DNA of 64,000 bases from Dorea phocaeensis (lineage in GTDB: Bacteria > Bacillota > Clostridia > Lachnospirales > Lachnospiraceae), in the NCBI RefSeq assembly GCF_900240315.1, contig NZ_OEPZ01000001.1, forward strand, positions 496,001-560,000. The letters are read 5' to 3'. Positions 8,086 to 17,218 of this stretch are shown here, piece after piece; the first letter of the stretch is position 1; every line of letters begins with the position of its first letter. Made by a program: the position numbers and the translations under genes. The notes under the pieces were generated by a model. It was given only the letters and a program-made list of their open reading frames with translations. It made no database searches and was not told the origin of the DNA.

Positions 8086-10116
8086 TTAGATAATTACACT
8101 GGAATTTCTATCATAATCTGGAAGATTTTTCAACCAGTCAGGATCGGCTTTAATAATCTCCGATGCCGCTTCATTTGCCATTTTAAGAATTTTTGCATCC
8201 TGGTAGACATCTCCCAAACGGAAATTCATAAGACCGCTCTGACGGATTCCAAAAAGGTCTCCCGGCCCCCGAAGTCTCAAATCTTCGCTTGCGATCCGAA
8301 ATCCGTCATTAGAGTGATTCAGAATATCCAACCGTTCCTTTGTCTCCTTGGATTTGGATGCTGTCATAAAAATGCAATATGACTGATACTTTCCTCTTCC
8401 CACACGCCCTCGAAGCTGATGCAGCTGTGCCAAACCGAATCTTTCCGCATTTTCAATCATTATAACCGTCGCATTCGGCACATCGATTCCAACTTCAATT
8501 ACGGTAGTCGATACCAAAATCTGAATCTCATTTCTTCCAAATCGTTCCATAATATCGTCTTTTTCCGCCTGACGCATCTTTCCATGCAGGTAGGCTATCA
8601 CAATATCTCCCCCCAGCTCCTGCTTAAGAGCTTCGGTGTAATCCAGCACATTTTCTGCTTCCATATGTTCACTGGATTCCACCATAGGACAGATAATATA
8701 ACACTGCCTTCCTTCTCCAATCTGCTGCTTCATAAATCGGTATGCGCTCTCTCGATATCCGGTTCCTACTACACAATTCTTAATCGGAAGACGATTCGAT
8801 GGCAGTTCATCAATCACCGAGATATCCAAATCCCCATACAGAATAATAGCCAATGTCCGCGGAATCGGTGTTGCACTCATTACAAGAACGTGAGGACATC
8901 CCCCTTTATTCGCAAATATTTCCCGCTGCTTCACACCAAACCGATGTTGTTCATCTGTCACTACCAGCCCTAAGCAATCATAACTAACCGCCCCTTGTAT
9001 CAACGCATGTGTTCCGATAATAATCTTTGCATACCCGCACGCTATCCGGTCATAAGAACGCCGCTTTTCCTTCGTGGTCATAGACCCTGTCAACAGTTCC
9101 ACCTTCACTGCTATGCCGTAGGTCTCAAACAATTTTGTAATCGACTCATAATGCTGTCTTGCCAGCACCTCCGTTGGCGCCATCATAGCTCCTTGATAAC
9201 CGTTTAGCGCCGTATAAAGAAGCGCTAACACCGCCACAATCGTTTTTCCCGATCCCACATCTCCCTGCACCAACCGGGACATAGCCGCATCTGAGGAAAG
9301 GTCTTCCTGAATTTCTGCCCAGACTTTTTGCTGTGCTTTCGTCAAAGTATAAGGAAGTGCTTCAATCAGGTCATCCACTTCTTTTTTCGGCTCCATTCGA
9401 TATTCGTTTGGAAGGCGTTCGTTTTGATCCTTCATCCTGCGAATAGACAAAATAAATTCCAGGAATTCCTCAAATACCAGCCGCTCTCTGGCATGATAGT
9501 AAACCTCTTTATCCTCCGGAAAATGAATCCCGCGAATAGCATAATTGTATTCCGCCAATCCATATCGCTGTCGAAGCGCTTCCGGCAGATGTTCCTTCGT
9601 CAAATCCAGCCCGTCAAGCGCCTGTCGGATCGCTTTTGCCACTGCATTGTTACTAAGCCCTGTTGTCAGTCCATAGACGGGCTGAAGGGTATCTTGCTTT
9701 TCCTGATATTTTTCACTGGGATAAAAGATTTCCGGATGTTCCATAACCAGATCCTTCTTCTTTCGGACAACTCGTCCTCGTAATGTAATCTTCCCACCAT
9801 CTGAAAGTGTATTTTTAAGAAATGGCATCCGAAACCAAACACACCGAAGCACTCCCGTTAAATCCTTAAGACACAACGTGGTTACTTGCAGATTCCGGTT
9901 CCCGCTCACCTGTACCCGACCATAGATCATGCCGGTCACTGTCTGCACCCGTCCTTCCTCCAATTCTCCAATCGGAACCGCTGCCTCATAGACATCATAG
10001 CCGCGCGGATAATAACGAATCAGATCACCTACCGTCTCAATTCCTAATTTCCCAAAAAGTTTCTCCGTTTTTTCTCCAATGCCTTTTAATTCTTTGATTC
10101 TGGTACGTTCTATCAT
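8086..10116 (-). CDS. recG: ATP-dependent DNA helicase RecG
   Basis: RecG remodels stalled replication forks and branched recombination intermediates. The start is the ATG at 10116 (MIERTRIKELKGIG), which has a GGAAGG ribosome-binding site; the frame stays open to 10140 but that start is less likely. The 676-residue product has an N-terminal wedge (OB-fold) domain, then the helicase motifs: VQGDVGSGKTIVA (Walker A), DEQHRFGV (the DExH-like motif II), MSATPIPRT and the TRG region HQLRGRVGRG. It lies downstream of yloU-fakA, the same order as in Bacillus, where recG follows the yloU-yloV region. Confidence 0.97.
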   Translation of the reverse strand: MIERTRIKELKGIGEKTEKLFGKLGIETVGDLIRYYPRGYDVYEAAVPIGELEEGRVQTVTGMIYGRVQVSGNRNLQVTTLCLKDLTGVLRCVWFRMPFLKNTLSDGGKITLRGRVVRKKKDLVMEHPEIFYPSEKYQEKQDTLQPVYGLTTGLSNNAVAKAIRQALDGLDLTKEHLPEALRQRYGLAEYNYAIRGIHFPEDKEVYYHARERLVFEEFLEFILSIRRMKDQNERLPNEYRMEPKKEVDDLIEALPYTLTKAQQKVWAEIQEDLSSDAAMSRLVQGDVGSGKTIVAVLALLYTALNGYQGAMMAPTEVLARQHYESITKLFETYGIAVKVELLTGSMTTKEKRRSYDRIACGYAKIIIGTHALIQGAVSYDCLGLVVTDEQHRFGVKQREIFANKGGCPHVLVMSATPIPRTLAIILYGDLDISVIDELPSNRLPIKNCVVGTGYRESAYRFMKQQIGEGRQCYIICPMVESSEHMEAENVLDYTEALKQELGGDIVIAYLHGKMRQAEKDDIMERFGRNEIQILVSTTVIEVGIDVPNATVIMIENAERFGLAQLHQLRGRVGRGKYQSYCIFMTASKSKETKERLDILNHSNDGFRIASEDLRLRGPGDLFGIRQSGLMNFRLGDVYQDAKILKMANEAASEIIKADPDWLKNLPDYDRNSSVII

Positions 10117-10158
10117 CTTTTCCTTCCTACTAATTAACATTGCTGTAACTTGATGCGG

Positions 10159-10212
10159 AAAAAGAGCCAGATCCGTTTTGAGCAGCTCTCACACCGGTAT
10201 CTGACCCTTTTT
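10159..10212 (-). terminator. Terminator after fakA
   Basis: A long imperfect hairpin. The outer arms (AAAAAGAGCCAGATCCG on the plus strand and CGGTATCTGACCCTTTTT) pair with G-U steps, and an inner TGAGCAGCTCTCA stem caps it. It is symmetrical, with A-run and T-run at the two ends, and lies between fakA and recG. recG may therefore also have its own promoter. Confidence 0.7.
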
Positions 10213-10227
10213 CTATCGTTCATTCTT

Positions 10228-11901
10228 TTATTCTACTGCAAGTACGTAGTAATAGATCGGCTGTCCACCGAAATGCGCATCCACATCTACATCCGGATAC
10301 CGCTCTTCAATCTGCGCTGTAAACTTATCCGCATCTTCCTCAGATACTTCTTCTCCATAGTACAGACTGATCAGCTCAGAATCTTCATCAACCAGAAGAG
10401 CCAGCATCTCCTTCGTCGTATCCTCCACAGATTTTCCTACTGCAAGAATTCCCTGATCTCCGATTCCCATAATATCGCCTTCGTGAATCTCTTTGTCATC
10501 GATCTTTGTGTCTCTAACGGCGTAAGTAACCTGACCGGATTTTACGTTTTTAATCTCTTCTAGCATCGTTTCTTCATTGGTCTTTGCATCTGCATCCGGC
10601 ATAAAATTAATGATCGCTGTGATTCCCTGCGGAACTGTCTTCGTTGGGATTACAATAATCTCTTTATCTTTGACCAGCGCCTTTGCCTGATTGGCTGCAA
10701 GCACGATATTCTTGTTATTCGGAAGAATGAAAATGGAGTCCGCATTGACACGGTCAATCGCATTTAACATATCTTCTGTACTCGGGTTCATCGTCTGTCC
10801 GCCTTCAATAATATAGTCGGCTCCAAGTTCCCGGAAAATTTCATTTAATCCTTCTCCGATAGAAACCGCAATGAATCCCATCGGCTTTCTTGGCTCATCT
10901 GCTTTTCTTGCCTCTTCCGCTTCCTTTTCCTGCTGCGCCAGTTTCTCTGCATCACGGATTAATTTTTCCTGATGCTCTTCGCGCATATTATCGATCTTCA
11001 TACGGGAAAGCTGCCCGTATGTCAGTGCTCTCTGGATAGCCAGTCCCGGATCATTCGTATGAACATGGATCTTCACCACATCATCATCAGCCACACATAC
11101 AATGGAATCACCAATGGAACTTAAGTACTCTTTGAAGGTATGCTCATCTTCTTCTGTAAACTCTTTTTCTGTAAGAATAATAAACTCTGTACAATATCCA
11201 AATTTGATATCCGCTGTATCTTCTGTACTGATCTTTGCAACTCCCGCGCCTGTTCCGGGCGTAATTGCAGTGTAATCAATCTCTTTTCCCAGGAATGCGT
11301 CATAGGCACCTTTGATTACTTCCAGAAGCCCCTGTCCACCGGAATCTACTACCCCAGCTTCTTTTAATACCGGAAGCATATCCGGCGTCTTTGCCAATAC
11401 TTCTTCGGCATGTTCAATAACCGCTGGAATAAAGACTTCCAGATCGTCCGTCTCTTCTGCCATCTGAGCCGCTTTCTCAGCGATTCCGCTTGCAACTGTT
11501 AAAATCGTTCCTTCCTTCGGCTTCATGACCGCCTTATAGGCTGTGTCTCTCGCTCTTGAACAGGCTGCTGCCAATGCAAGTACATCAATCTCTTTTTCTT
11601 CACGAATTGCCTTCGTAAATCCTCGCAGCAACTGGGAAAGAATAACCCCTGAGTTTCCTCTTGCTCCTCTTAATGATCCGGAAGAAATTGCTTTTGCAAG
11701 TTCTTTCATATCAGATCCTGAAAGCGCAGTCACTTCCTTCGCCGCTGACATAATGGTCAGAGACATATTTGTCCCCGTATCGCCGTCCGGCACTGGAAAC
11801 ACATTCAGCTCATTAATATATTCCTTCTTCGCTTCAATATTCTGTGCACCTGCAAGAAACATCTTTGCAAGCATATCCACACTGATTGTTTTTGTAGCCA
11901 C
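10228..11901 (-). CDS. fakA: Fatty acid kinase subunit A (YloV/DAK2 family)
   Basis: FakA phosphorylates fatty acids bound to a FakB carrier, feeding exogenous fatty acids into phospholipid synthesis. The 557-residue protein starts with a DAK2 kinase domain whose nucleotide/metal site is visible (FPVPDGDTGTNMSLT; GARGNSGVILSQLLRG), followed by a middle domain (VDSGGQGL) and a C-terminal DegV-like half (GFIAVSIGEGLNEIF, PNNKNIVLAANQA). It follows the Asp23-family gene by 19 nt, the conserved yloU-yloV pair of Firmicutes. No fakB (DegV) partner is in this window. Confidence 0.92.
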   Translation of the reverse strand: MATKTISVDMLAKMFLAGAQNIEAKKEYINELNVFPVPDGDTGTNMSLTIMSAAKEVTALSGSDMKELAKAISSGSLRGARGNSGVILSQLLRGFTKAIREEKEIDVLALAAACSRARDTAYKAVMKPKEGTILTVASGIAEKAAQMAEETDDLEVFIPAVIEHAEEVLAKTPDMLPVLKEAGVVDSGGQGLLEVIKGAYDAFLGKEIDYTAITPGTGAGVAKISTEDTADIKFGYCTEFIILTEKEFTEEDEHTFKEYLSSIGDSIVCVADDDVVKIHVHTNDPGLAIQRALTYGQLSRMKIDNMREEHQEKLIRDAEKLAQQEKEAEEARKADEPRKPMGFIAVSIGEGLNEIFRELGADYIIEGGQTMNPSTEDMLNAIDRVNADSIFILPNNKNIVLAANQAKALVKDKEIIVIPTKTVPQGITAIINFMPDADAKTNEETMLEEIKNVKSGQVTYAVRDTKIDDKEIHEGDIMGIGDQGILAVGKSVEDTTKEMLALLVDEDSELISLYYGEEVSEEDADKFTAQIEERYPDVDVDAHFGGQPIYYYVLAVE

Positions 11902-11920
11902 TTTCCTATGTCCTCCTTAA

Positions 11921-12280
11921 TTAATCGATGACCCTGACGCCTTCAATGTAGATATTAATTTTATCTACCGGCATTCCGGAAAATTCTTCCACGCGGTATT
12001 TTACATTACTGTTCAAATTCTCTGTTACCGCAGAGATACTTACTCCATATGCAACAATAATATGGAAGTCTATAGTCAGATGATTATCATCAGAGATATC
12101 AACCTGGATTCCTTTTGTCAGACTTTCCTTCTTCAACAGATGAACTAGTCCGTCTTTTACATTCACTGCAGCCATACCAACGATGCCAAAACATTCAACT
12201 GCTACTGTACCGGCATATTTTGCGATTACTTCTGGATCAATTGTAATAATGCCGAGATCTGTGCTCATACATCCTTTCAT
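11921..12280 (-). CDS. Asp23/Gls24 family envelope stress protein (YloU)
   Basis: A 119-residue Asp23/Gls24 (DUF322) protein. The sequence STDLGIITIDPEVIAKYAGTVAVECFGIVGMA is the family hallmark, and the C-terminal half (VSISAVTENLNSNVKYRVEEF) matches as well. In Staphylococcus related proteins sit at the membrane and influence cell-wall stress responses; the role of YloU itself is not defined. The first ATG (12280) has a GGAGG site 9 nt upstream; a second ATG four codons later is also possible. It is coupled to fakA. Confidence 0.9.
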   Translation of the reverse strand: MKGCMSTDLGIITIDPEVIAKYAGTVAVECFGIVGMAAVNVKDGLVHLLKKESLTKGIQVDISDDNHLTIDFHIIVAYGVSISAVTENLNSNVKYRVEEFSGMPVDKINIYIEGVRVID

Positions 12281-12441
12281 AATTAAAAACCTCCGTTTTT
12301 TATTTTATATATAGCCATAGTAAACCATAATAATATAATATTATACTCCCTTTCCGCATATAATACAATACAAAAACTTTTACAATTATTCATGTTTTTT
12401 GTATAAAAAAGCACATTTTTCTTCCCTTTATGACAATAAAG

Positions 12442-12450
12442 TGATATAAT
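12442..12450 (+). promoter_or_regulatory. Extended -10 promoter of the OPT transporter
   Basis: A TGATATAAT sequence gives an extended -10 element (TGnTATAAT). No good -35 hexamer is present at 17 bp, as is usual for extended -10 promoters. It lies 52 bp before the transporter start. Confidence 0.6.
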
Positions 12451-12502
12451 ACGTAATGTTGCATATATTGCAATAGAATTTTTCATAGAAAGGATTGAGA
12501 AC

Positions 12503-14392
12503 ATGGAAAACAACAAGAACGAGTTCAAGCCGTATATTCCAGCCGACCGTGTCGTACCGGAATTTACAGCGACCTCTCTCTTGATTGGTATCCTGCTTGC
12601 TATCGTGTTTGGAGCAGCTAATGCTTATTTGGGGCTTCGCGTAGGTATGACAATTTCAGCTTCTATCCCTGCCGCAGTTATCTCCATGGGTATTATTCGT
12701 GTTATTATGCGTAGGGATTCCATTCTTGAGAACAACCTGGTTCAGACCATCGGTTCTGCCGGTGAGTCTGTAGCCGCAGGAGCAATCTTCACACTTCCAG
12801 CATTATTCTTATGGGCTGAAGAAGGAAAGATCGATTCTCCTAGCATCATTACCATCTTCCTGGTAGCATTTGTCGGAGGTATCTTAGGTGTATGCTTCAT
12901 GGTACCACTTCGTCAGGCGCTGATCGTAGAGGAACATGGTACTCTTCCATTCCCGGAAGGAACTGCTTGTGCAGAAGTACTTCTGGCTGGAGAAGAAGGA
13001 GGAAGCAAAGCAAGTACTGTATTTGCAGGACTTGGAATTGCAGCTGCTTACAAATTTATCGCTGACGGTGTAAAACTGTTCCCAAGCGAAATCGGTTATG
13101 ACTTCAAAGGTTACCCAGGATCTCACGCTGGTATTCAGGTTCTTCCTGCACTGGCCGGTGTTGGATACATCTGTGGACCTAAGATCTCTAGCTACATGCT
13201 TGCCGGAAGTACATTAAGCTGGTTTGTGCTGATGCCTATGATCGCACTGTTCGGTGCTAATGCAACGATCTTCCCAGGAACTACTCCAATTGCAGAACTT
13301 GCACCTGGAGACCTGTGGGGAACTTACATTAAGTACATAGGTGCCGGAGCCGTTGCTGCCGGAGGTATCATGAGCTTGATCAAGAGTCTTCCTCTGATCG
13401 CAAGAACCTTCAAACAGGCAATGTCCAGCATGAAGAAAAACCATACTGCTTCCAAAGCACTTCGTACAGAAGATGATCTTCCAATGCCATTACTGCTTGT
13501 AATCGTACTGGTAATCGCAATTGCAATCTGGTTGATCCCAGCATTCCCGGTTAACCCACTGGGTGCTCTGATCGTTGTTATCTTCGGATTCTTCTTTGCG
13601 ACTGTATCTTCTCGTATGGTAGGTCTGATTGGTTCTTCCAACAACCCTGTATCCGGTATGGCGATTGCTACACTGATTATCGCAACTCTTCTTCTGAAGG
13701 TTACCGGAACAGACGGAACAACTGGTATGATCGGTGCTATCGCTATCGGTGGTATCATCTGTGTTATCGCTGCTATCGCAGGCGACTGTTCACAGGACTT
13801 AAAGACCGGATTTATTCTTGGTGCTACACCTAAGAAACAGCAGATCGGTGAAATGATCGGTGTATTTGCTTCTGCAATCGCTATCGGTTATGTACTGAAC
13901 CTGTTGAACCAGGCATGGGGTTATGGCTCTGCTGAAATCCCTGCACCACAGGCAACAATGATGAAAATGCTTGTTGAAGGTATCATGAACGCTGAGCTTC
14001 CATGGTCACTGATCTTAATCGGTGTATTTGTAGCTATCGTAATTGAGATCCTGAAGATTCCGGTACTTCCATTTGCTGTAGGTATGTACCTTCCATTCAG
14101 TCTGAATGCTGGTATCATGGCAGGTGGTGTCGTAAGATTCATCGTAGAACGCCGTAAAGGTGAAGAAAAAGAGAAGAACGCTTCTATCGACCGCGGTATC
14201 CTGTACACATCAGGTCTTATCGCTGGAGAAGGTCTCATGGGTGTTGTTCTTGCAGCCCTGGCTGTTGCAAAACTGGATACAAAGATTGTTTCCCCATTTG
14301 CACTTCCACAGATTGGAAGCCTGATTCTGTTCATCCTGCTTCTTGTTTCCCTGTACATGGTATGTATTAAGAAATCTAAAAAAAGCAAATAA
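12503..14392 (+). CDS. OPT family oligopeptide transporter
   Basis: A 629-residue polytopic membrane protein of the oligopeptide transporter (OPT) superfamily, likely importing small peptides or metal-chelate compounds by coupling to an ion gradient. The N-terminal signature EFTATSLLIGILLAIVFGAANAYLGLRVGMTISASIP is typical, as are SNNPVSGMA and GDCSQDLKTGFILGATPKKQQ further on. About 14-16 hydrophobic segments can be counted. It is one of the few plus-strand genes here, with AAAGGA as ribosome-binding site. Two small genes follow and may be functionally linked. Codon use is noticeably richer in optimal codons than its neighbours, suggesting high expression. Confidence 0.94.
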   Translation: MENNKNEFKPYIPADRVVPEFTATSLLIGILLAIVFGAANAYLGLRVGMTISASIPAAVISMGIIRVIMRRDSILENNLVQTIGSAGESVAAGAIFTLPALFLWAEEGKIDSPSIITIFLVAFVGGILGVCFMVPLRQALIVEEHGTLPFPEGTACAEVLLAGEEGGSKASTVFAGLGIAAAYKFIADGVKLFPSEIGYDFKGYPGSHAGIQVLPALAGVGYICGPKISSYMLAGSTLSWFVLMPMIALFGANATIFPGTTPIAELAPGDLWGTYIKYIGAGAVAAGGIMSLIKSLPLIARTFKQAMSSMKKNHTASKALRTEDDLPMPLLLVIVLVIAIAIWLIPAFPVNPLGALIVVIFGFFFATVSSRMVGLIGSSNNPVSGMAIATLIIATLLLKVTGTDGTTGMIGAIAIGGIICVIAAIAGDCSQDLKTGFILGATPKKQQIGEMIGVFASAIAIGYVLNLLNQAWGYGSAEIPAPQATMMKMLVEGIMNAELPWSLILIGVFVAIVIEILKIPVLPFAVGMYLPFSLNAGIMAGGVVRFIVERRKGEEKEKNASIDRGILYTSGLIAGEGLMGVVLAALAVAKLDTKIVSPFALPQIGSLILFILLLVSLYMVCIKKSKKSK

Positions 14393-14425
14393 GATGAATA
14401 AAAGTCTTGTAAAATAAGCATAACG

Positions 14426-14454
14426 GATACAGCCTGTGATTCGCAGGCTGTATC
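14426..14454 (+). terminator. Hairpin after the OPT gene
   Basis: A perfect 11-bp stem (GATACAGCCTG at 14426-14436 and CAGGCTGTATC at 14444-14454) with a 7-nt loop. Only a weak T-run (TTATTA) follows, so it may be a partial terminator or an mRNA-stabilising hairpin that lowers expression of the two genes downstream. Confidence 0.65.
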
Positions 14455-14499
14455 TTATTATCAGATAGTTGTAATCAATGCAAACGAGGAGTTTTACCC

Positions 14500-14853
14500 A
14501 TGTCAAAGAAAAACAAGAACAAAAATTATCTAGACTTCATTCCTGTCCGAAATCCAAAGATCGAATTTGAAACCAGCGAGAAAGGGCAGGTAACTCTTTT
14601 CATTGAATGGAAAGGATTCTATCACAAGATCGCTCAGCGTATTTTCCGTCGCCCGCGAGTAAGCGACATCAAGCTGGATACTTATGGAAGCTTTGTATGG
14701 CTGTCCATTGATGACTGCAAAGATGTTCATCAACTCTCCAAAGATATGGATGCAAAATTTCCGGGAATGGAAAAATCTTTGTCCCGGCTGATTAAATTTC
14801 TTGAAATCCTACATGATCACAAATTGATCCACTGGAAAGGAGAAGAAAAATAA
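14500..14853 (+). CDS. PqqD-like (RiPP recognition element) protein
   Basis: A 117-residue protein whose pattern fits the PqqD winged-helix family (PF05402): a beta-rich N-terminal half (IEFETSEKGQVTLFIEWKG), then GSFVWLSIDDCKDVHQLSKDM, a helix and the SRLIKFLEILHDHKLI end. PqqD domains bind peptide substrates of radical-SAM or other maturases. There is no visible precursor peptide or maturase next to it, so its partner is unknown. A GAGGAG ribosome-binding site precedes the ATG. The stop codon overlaps the start of the following gene (TAATG), indicating translational coupling. Assignment is from pattern recognition only. Confidence 0.7.
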   Translation: MSKKNKNKNYLDFIPVRNPKIEFETSEKGQVTLFIEWKGFYHKIAQRIFRRPRVSDIKLDTYGSFVWLSIDDCKDVHQLSKDMDAKFPGMEKSLSRLIKFLEILHDHKLIHWKGEEK

Positions 14854-15200
14854 TGCTAAAATATCTTCCCTATGTTTTATTATTCGCAGTCGCAACTGCC
14901 ATCATTTACGGATGGGGGCTTTGGCGTTCTATGCGGCAGGGTCAGGATCTTTCTAATATGCTATGTTCCAAAGGAATTTCCAAGGTTCGAAAAGCTCTGA
15001 AAAAAAACGGCCCAATGACTCGCATGGAACTGGAACCTATTGTAAAAGATCTGACTGCAAAGCAGCCTTTTACCACAGAAAAAATGGGTGTTACAGATCC
15101 CAAAACTTTTTTGGAGTCCATCCTTCCATATATGATGAAACAAAAAATGATTCAGGAAATCAAAGAAAATAATAAAGTGAAGTATCAGATATGCAAGTAG
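14853..15200 (+). CDS. Small membrane-anchored protein, winged-helix-like
   Basis: A 115-residue protein not assigned to a named family. It has one N-terminal transmembrane helix (residues ~4-23, YLPYVLLFAVATAIIYGWGL) followed by a cytoplasmic region that looks like a small winged helix: ISKVRKALKKNGPMTRMELEPIVKDL, then a helical segment and a beta-hairpin-like end (MIQEIKENNKVKYQI). It begins inside the stop codon of the PqqD-like gene, so the two are made together. A role as a membrane partner of the PqqD-like protein or of the OPT transporter is possible but unproven. Confidence 0.75.
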   Translation: MLKYLPYVLLFAVATAIIYGWGLWRSMRQGQDLSNMLCSKGISKVRKALKKNGPMTRMELEPIVKDLTAKQPFTTEKMGVTDPKTFLESILPYMMKQKMIQEIKENNKVKYQICK

Positions 15201-15214
15201 AAAAGAATAATATC

Positions 15215-15262
15215 AAAAACGGACTGTCTCAGGCATAAAATGCTCCAGGACAGTCCGTTTTT
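15215..15262. terminator. Bidirectional terminator between convergent genes
   Basis: The arms AAAAACGGACTGTC (15215-15228) and GACAGTCCGTTTTT (15249-15262) form a perfect stem with A/T runs on both sides. It separates the plus-strand OPT block from the minus-strand pepD. Confidence 0.92.
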
Positions 15263-15291
15263 TATTGTTTTTATCGCTGCATTACAAATGC

Positions 15292-16749
15292 CTATAAATT
15301 CGCCATTCTCTTTAATACATCCGTCAAAAGTTCATAGAATCGCTCTACAGAATCCAGTGGCAAACGCTCATCCGGAGTATGACAACCCTGAATGGTCGGT
15401 CCAACTGCAATCGCATCAATTCCAGGAAGGGCATCAGAAAACAGTCCGCATTCCAATCCTGCATGGATCGCTTCGATCTTTAACTCATCTTTGAAAAGAT
15501 CACGATAACTGTCTTTGAAGACTTCCCTTACTGCAGATTCTTCTTTATAACTCCACCCTGGATACTCTGCACTAAATTCGCAATCAAATCCATACTCTTC
15601 CATGGACAGTCTGATTCGAAGTTTCAGATCCTCCATCAGAGATACTACAGAAGATCTTGGCGAGAAGTTAATATACATCACATTCTCTTCAAGATTTACA
15701 ATTCCAAGGTTTGTAGAGGTAACAACAAAGCCTTCCATGGTCATATTACGCTTCTGAACACCGTTTGGCGCCATATATACCGCTTTTACAACCGTCATGC
15801 TATCCTCTCTTGTCAACGCAGAAACTACCGCCTCCTGTGAAGTCACATTGCAGGCAATTTCCTTCTCATACGCTGCTAATTCATCACGGAAAGCTTCTGC
15901 CAGCTCTTCTGCCAAAGCCTTCGCATTTTCTGCTTCTTTGGAATCTGCATAAACCAAAGACGCCTTACACTCTCTCGGGATTGCATTATCTTTCGTTCCG
16001 CCCACGAAGGAAACCACTCTTCCATCCGTTCCTTCCAGCAAACGGTACAAAAGTCTTGCCATCAAAATATTACCGTTCTGACGTCCTTTATTAATATCGC
16101 TTCCAGAGTGTCCTCCCATCAATCCAGATACAGACAACTGAAGCTGCGTTCCATTGATCTCTTCTCTTTCCACTTTTCTGGACGCAATGATACGAAGTCC
16201 TCCCGCACAGCTTACCGTCGCAATTCCTTCCTCTTCTGAATCCAGATTGATCATAGTAGATGCACTGATCTGGGATTTATCAAGTCCAGCTGCTCCAAAA
16301 AGTCCTGTTTCCTCCTGACTGGTAAATACGCACTCAAGCGGCGGATGCGCAAGTGTCTCATCATCCATTACCATCAACATCAACGCCACCGCAATTCCAT
16401 TGTCCGCGCCCAGGGTTGTCCCATCTGCTTTCAAAGCTCCATCTTCAACCAAAAGATTTAATCCATCTTTCGTAAAATCATGCTCAACGCCTTCCAATTT
16501 TTCACATACCATATCGATGTGCCCTTGAAGCATCACCGGCTTCTGCTCTTCTGCGCCTTTGCTTCCCGGCTTCTTAATAATTACATTAAAAAGTTCGTCC
16601 TGGTAATACCAAAGTCCTCTTTCCTTTGCGTAGGCTACCAAATAATCGCTGATTGCCTTTTCATTTCCAGATCCTCTTGGGATCGCACTGATCTCCTCAA
16701 AAAAGTGAAATAATTTTTCCGGCTTGCATCCTGTAATCTTATATTCCAT
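15292..16749 (-). CDS. pepD: Aminoacyl-histidine dipeptidase (M20C, PepD)
   Basis: A 485-residue cytosolic zinc dipeptidase that hydrolyses Xaa-His and other dipeptides. Metal-site motifs of family M20 are visible: LQGHIDMVCE, TTLGADNGIA and FTSQEETGLFGAAGL, with a C-terminal metal His in IHAGLECGL. The central dimerisation domain (SGLMGGHSGSDINKGRQNGN) is typical of M20C. The gene stands opposite the OPT peptide transporter, so imported peptides could be its substrates; this is inference from location. Confidence 0.94.
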   Translation of the reverse strand: MEYKITGCKPEKLFHFFEEISAIPRGSGNEKAISDYLVAYAKERGLWYYQDELFNVIIKKPGSKGAEEQKPVMLQGHIDMVCEKLEGVEHDFTKDGLNLLVEDGALKADGTTLGADNGIAVALMLMVMDDETLAHPPLECVFTSQEETGLFGAAGLDKSQISASTMINLDSEEEGIATVSCAGGLRIIASRKVEREEINGTQLQLSVSGLMGGHSGSDINKGRQNGNILMARLLYRLLEGTDGRVVSFVGGTKDNAIPRECKASLVYADSKEAENAKALAEELAEAFRDELAAYEKEIACNVTSQEAVVSALTREDSMTVVKAVYMAPNGVQKRNMTMEGFVVTSTNLGIVNLEENVMYINFSPRSSVVSLMEDLKLRIRLSMEEYGFDCEFSAEYPGWSYKEESAVREVFKDSYRDLFKDELKIEAIHAGLECGLFSDALPGIDAIAVGPTIQGCHTPDERLPLDSVERFYELLTDVLKRMANL

Positions 16750-16828
16750 CTCTGCCGTCTCCTTTCTGATTCCCTTTTTATAATTTTAAAACATGAAATG
16801 TACTTTTTGACATTTCTATAATTAAACA

Positions 16829-16860
16829 AAAACTCAGATTCCTGACGAAATCTGAGTTTT
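16829..16860 (-). terminator. Terminator of rpmB
   Basis: Perfect 12-bp arms AAAACTCAGATT (16829-16840) and AATCTGAGTTTT (16849-16860) with an 8-nt loop, 24 bp after the rpmB stop codon. Confidence 0.88.
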
Positions 16861-16884
16861 AATTCTTACTGATATCAGTTTCAA

Positions 16885-17073
16885 TTAAGCACGCTCTACT
16901 CTGCCTGACTTCAGACAAGAAGTACATACATACATCTTCTTTGTAGCTCCGCCTTCTGTTTTAACACGAACTGATTTTACATTTGATTTCCACATTTTTG
17001 GTGTTTTTCTATGAGAGTGGCTTACATTGTTTCCAAAGTGAGCTCCCTTTTCACAAATAGCACATTTTGCCAT
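16885..17073 (-). CDS. rpmB: 50S ribosomal protein L28
   Basis: A 62-residue ribosomal protein of the large subunit. The N-terminus MAKCAICEKGAHFGNNVSHSHRKT, with its CxxC pair, and the second CTSC near the end (zinc-type L28) are diagnostic. An AGGAGG ribosome-binding site precedes the ATG at 17073. It stands alone with its own promoter and terminator. In Bacillus rpmB lies next to yloU; here pepD and the OPT block sit in between. Confidence 0.98.
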   Translation of the reverse strand: MAKCAICEKGAHFGNNVSHSHRKTPKMWKSNVKSVRVKTEGGATKKMYVCTSCLKSGRVERA

Positions 17074-17128
17074 GATTGCACCTCCTAACCTACCTATATA
17101 GTCTCTTCTCCAGACTCACAACAATAGT

Positions 17129-17157
17129 ATTTTATCAGATATGGGCTGTAATTGCAA
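17129..17157 (-). promoter_or_regulatory. sigma-A promoter of rpmB
   Basis: On the minus strand, TTGCAA (17152-17157), 17-bp spacer, TAAAAT (17129-17134). The leader to the start codon is about 50 nt. Confidence 0.82.
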
Positions 17158-17218
17158 GTGTTATTTTACTATTTTGCTTGTTTTGTCCATTTTTATATTG
17201 CTGTCTCTTCTTTTCCTC

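Noticed and set aside
8019-8100. Sigma-G promoter of the spore protein gene
   Set aside because: CATATACTA resembles a sigma-G -10, but no convincing -35 lies at the right distance, so it was not listed as a feature.
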